DNA of 64,000 nt from Sarcocystis neurona (lineage: Eukaryota > Apicomplexa > Conoidasida > Eucoccidiorida > Sarcocystidae), in NCBI GenBank assembly GCA_000727475.1, contig KL647293.1:2120588-2184587 (forward strand), in the 5' to 3' direction. A program made the translations under genes and the position numbers. Below, in pieces: positions 62,691 through 64,000 of this stretch. How positions within the stretch are numbered: position 1 is the stretch's first letter; every line of letters begins with the position of its first letter. The notes below the pieces were generated by a model. It saw nothing but the letters and a program-made list of their open reading frames with translations. It had not been told where the DNA came from and searched no databases.

Positions 62691-63378
62691 CGCATACATG
62701 CGTGAGGATTTGTGCGCTCTGGCACATAGACAAATGCGTATGTAAACGTAGTTACGTGCATAGCTGCTGCGTGTGCGCGTATGGCTTACTTCCTGCGTCG
62801 CGCTGGAGCAGTACTCCTAACACCTATTCGTGTCAGATAAGCGGCTACGAAGGAGCTCACCGATCTGCGTAGACAGTCGTCGCCTGCTGTATTTGGCGTA
62901 AGCAGAGAGAAGTGAGCGGGCGGATCATCTTCAGGCCATCCAAAGTACCTGCACTCGTTTCAACTGCACAGCTCGTAGCGGCGAAATGAAGGGTGTTCCT
63001 TCCGCGCTGCAACGACGTGGGTTTTTACGGGTTGAAACTCCAAGACAGAGAGGTGCTAGCCAACACGACTACGCCTCACTACGCACGTACGTATGGTCTG
63101 CTCTACATTTAGATGTAGAAAACATGTATGTATGTTTCAGACACGAGAATATATATGTATATATATATATATATGTGCTGTGACCGCATGGTAAAAGAAA
63201 GGTCACACTTGTTTCTGCACCGTGTTTCTCTAATTCCACGCAGCCACATGGAACCGTTAGAGATATACGTCTTTCGCAGCCGTATACCAACGTATACGTA
63301 AGTGATATACTTACTTGGTACATGACGTGAAGTACTTGTGCAAATGCAAATGAATTATTGATATGCGTTGAGGTGTGT

Positions 63379-63397
63379 ATATCTATCTATCTATCTT
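63379..63397. repeat. (TATC)n microsatellite
   Basis: About four to five ATCT tetranucleotide units followed by TATATGTGTG. Confidence 0.85.
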
Positions 63398-64000
63398 TAT
63401 ATGTGTGTATATATGTATACACACATCAACTTAAGGCGTAGCTCAAATTGCTGACACGCACGTGTGTGCAGCTTTATTAAGTTCCGCGGGCTGGCAGTTC
63501 GGCGAAGTGCACAACTTCGCATTTCGACTCTTTCGCGGACGTTTTTTAAAGTCTTTTTGACTCCTTTCGGAAACTTCGTGCGAATGCATTACGTCCTGCA
63601 CATGGACACGCTATTTCGCTTATTGTAACACCGTCAGCAGAACAGGTAGTGCCGTTTGGATACCAACGTCCGCCGTTAGAAGACAGCACAATGCTGCACG
63701 CGGATTCCAACACAAAAAAGTGCAGAAAAAGCGTGCTAGACAGTACTGTCGCGTGAACGGGTGCGAAAGTTTCCCACTGCAGCTCGTGCTGAGGAGTTAT
63801 GAGGGGCAACGTTGAGTTTTTGTGAACCCAACAGGATTTCTGTTCTTAGAGAGAGAGCCATTAACGAATTTGGGCTGCAACTCTTCGCTTTTGTGCATCG
63901 CTGTCGCCCTTGTGACGAGGGCGTCAAGTAGCCCGCTTCTTCATTTTCGTATACTCCCATCGTATTCCGGTAATGCGTATCGACCAGCACGCCCAACAGT

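Larger units (their letters stand above)
61120..64000. other. repeat-rich region, no convincing gene
   Basis: Contains (TA)n tracts at about 61361-61376, 62307-62342 and 63148-63174. An ATG frame at 62986 (MKGVPSALQRRGFLRVE) could begin a first exon ending near a GTGCTA donor at about 63051, but it has no partner. A minus frame at 63546-63809 is open without splice support. Confidence 0.45.

Noticed and set aside
1..64000. Telomeric repeats, rRNA, CRISPR arrays, retroelement open frames
   Set aside because: Looked for; no TTTAGGG-type array, no rRNA core sequence, no repeat-spacer array and no reverse transcriptase motif was seen by eye. tRNA genes were not searched systematically; a covariance-model scan would decide.

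Overview
The window looks like nuclear DNA from a coccidian apicomplexan, most likely the Eimeria lineage (Eimeria or Cyclospora-like). The reasons are many short exons with GT-AG introns, CAG trinucleotide runs translated as Gln, Ala or Ser stretches, very long low-complexity insertions inside otherwise conserved proteins, and (TA)n tracts set in ACGTGTATACG-like sequence in introns and spacers. I saw no bacterial operon, phage, CRISPR array or plasmid feature. Gene models were built by hand from reading frames, splice signals and phase agreement, so exon edges carry real uncertainty.

Layout. 1-7.0 kb: mostly repeats plus one CAG-rich open region (3.3-4.6 kb, frame uncertain). 7.0-21.5 kb, plus strand: at least seven exons of a helical-repeat protein of the OPR / RAP-protein type, a family usually involved in organelle RNA metabolism, lying among CTG-rich and TA-rich introns. 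23.5-24.2 kb, minus: three phase-compatible exons of an unidentified gene. 24.7-37.6 kb, minus: a saccharopine dehydrogenase-like (SCCPDH) oxidoreductase, the most securely identified gene, about 2.5 times the usual family length because of two large insertions. 38.4-41.0 kb, plus: a small unidentified gene divergent from SCCPDH. 41.9-44.5 kb, minus: a basic, Ala-rich unidentified gene. 45.5-52.1 kb, minus: a NIPA-like transporter of the drug/metabolite transporter superfamily in four exons, with a disordered loop of about 420 residues. 54.5-55.9 kb, minus: a small unidentified three-exon gene. 57.6-58.9 kb, minus: another partly resolved unidentified gene. 59.0-61.1 kb, plus: a small Trp-rich membrane protein that could be a mitochondrial inner-membrane complex subunit; its first splice junction has a one-base frame conflict. 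61.1-64 kb: repeats, no convincing gene.

Functionally the window is a mixed set of housekeeping genes, not a pathway cluster. The common theme is expansion of conserved folds by simple-sequence insertions. The best leads for something undescribed are the small unidentified genes and the frame conflict at 59.1 kb.
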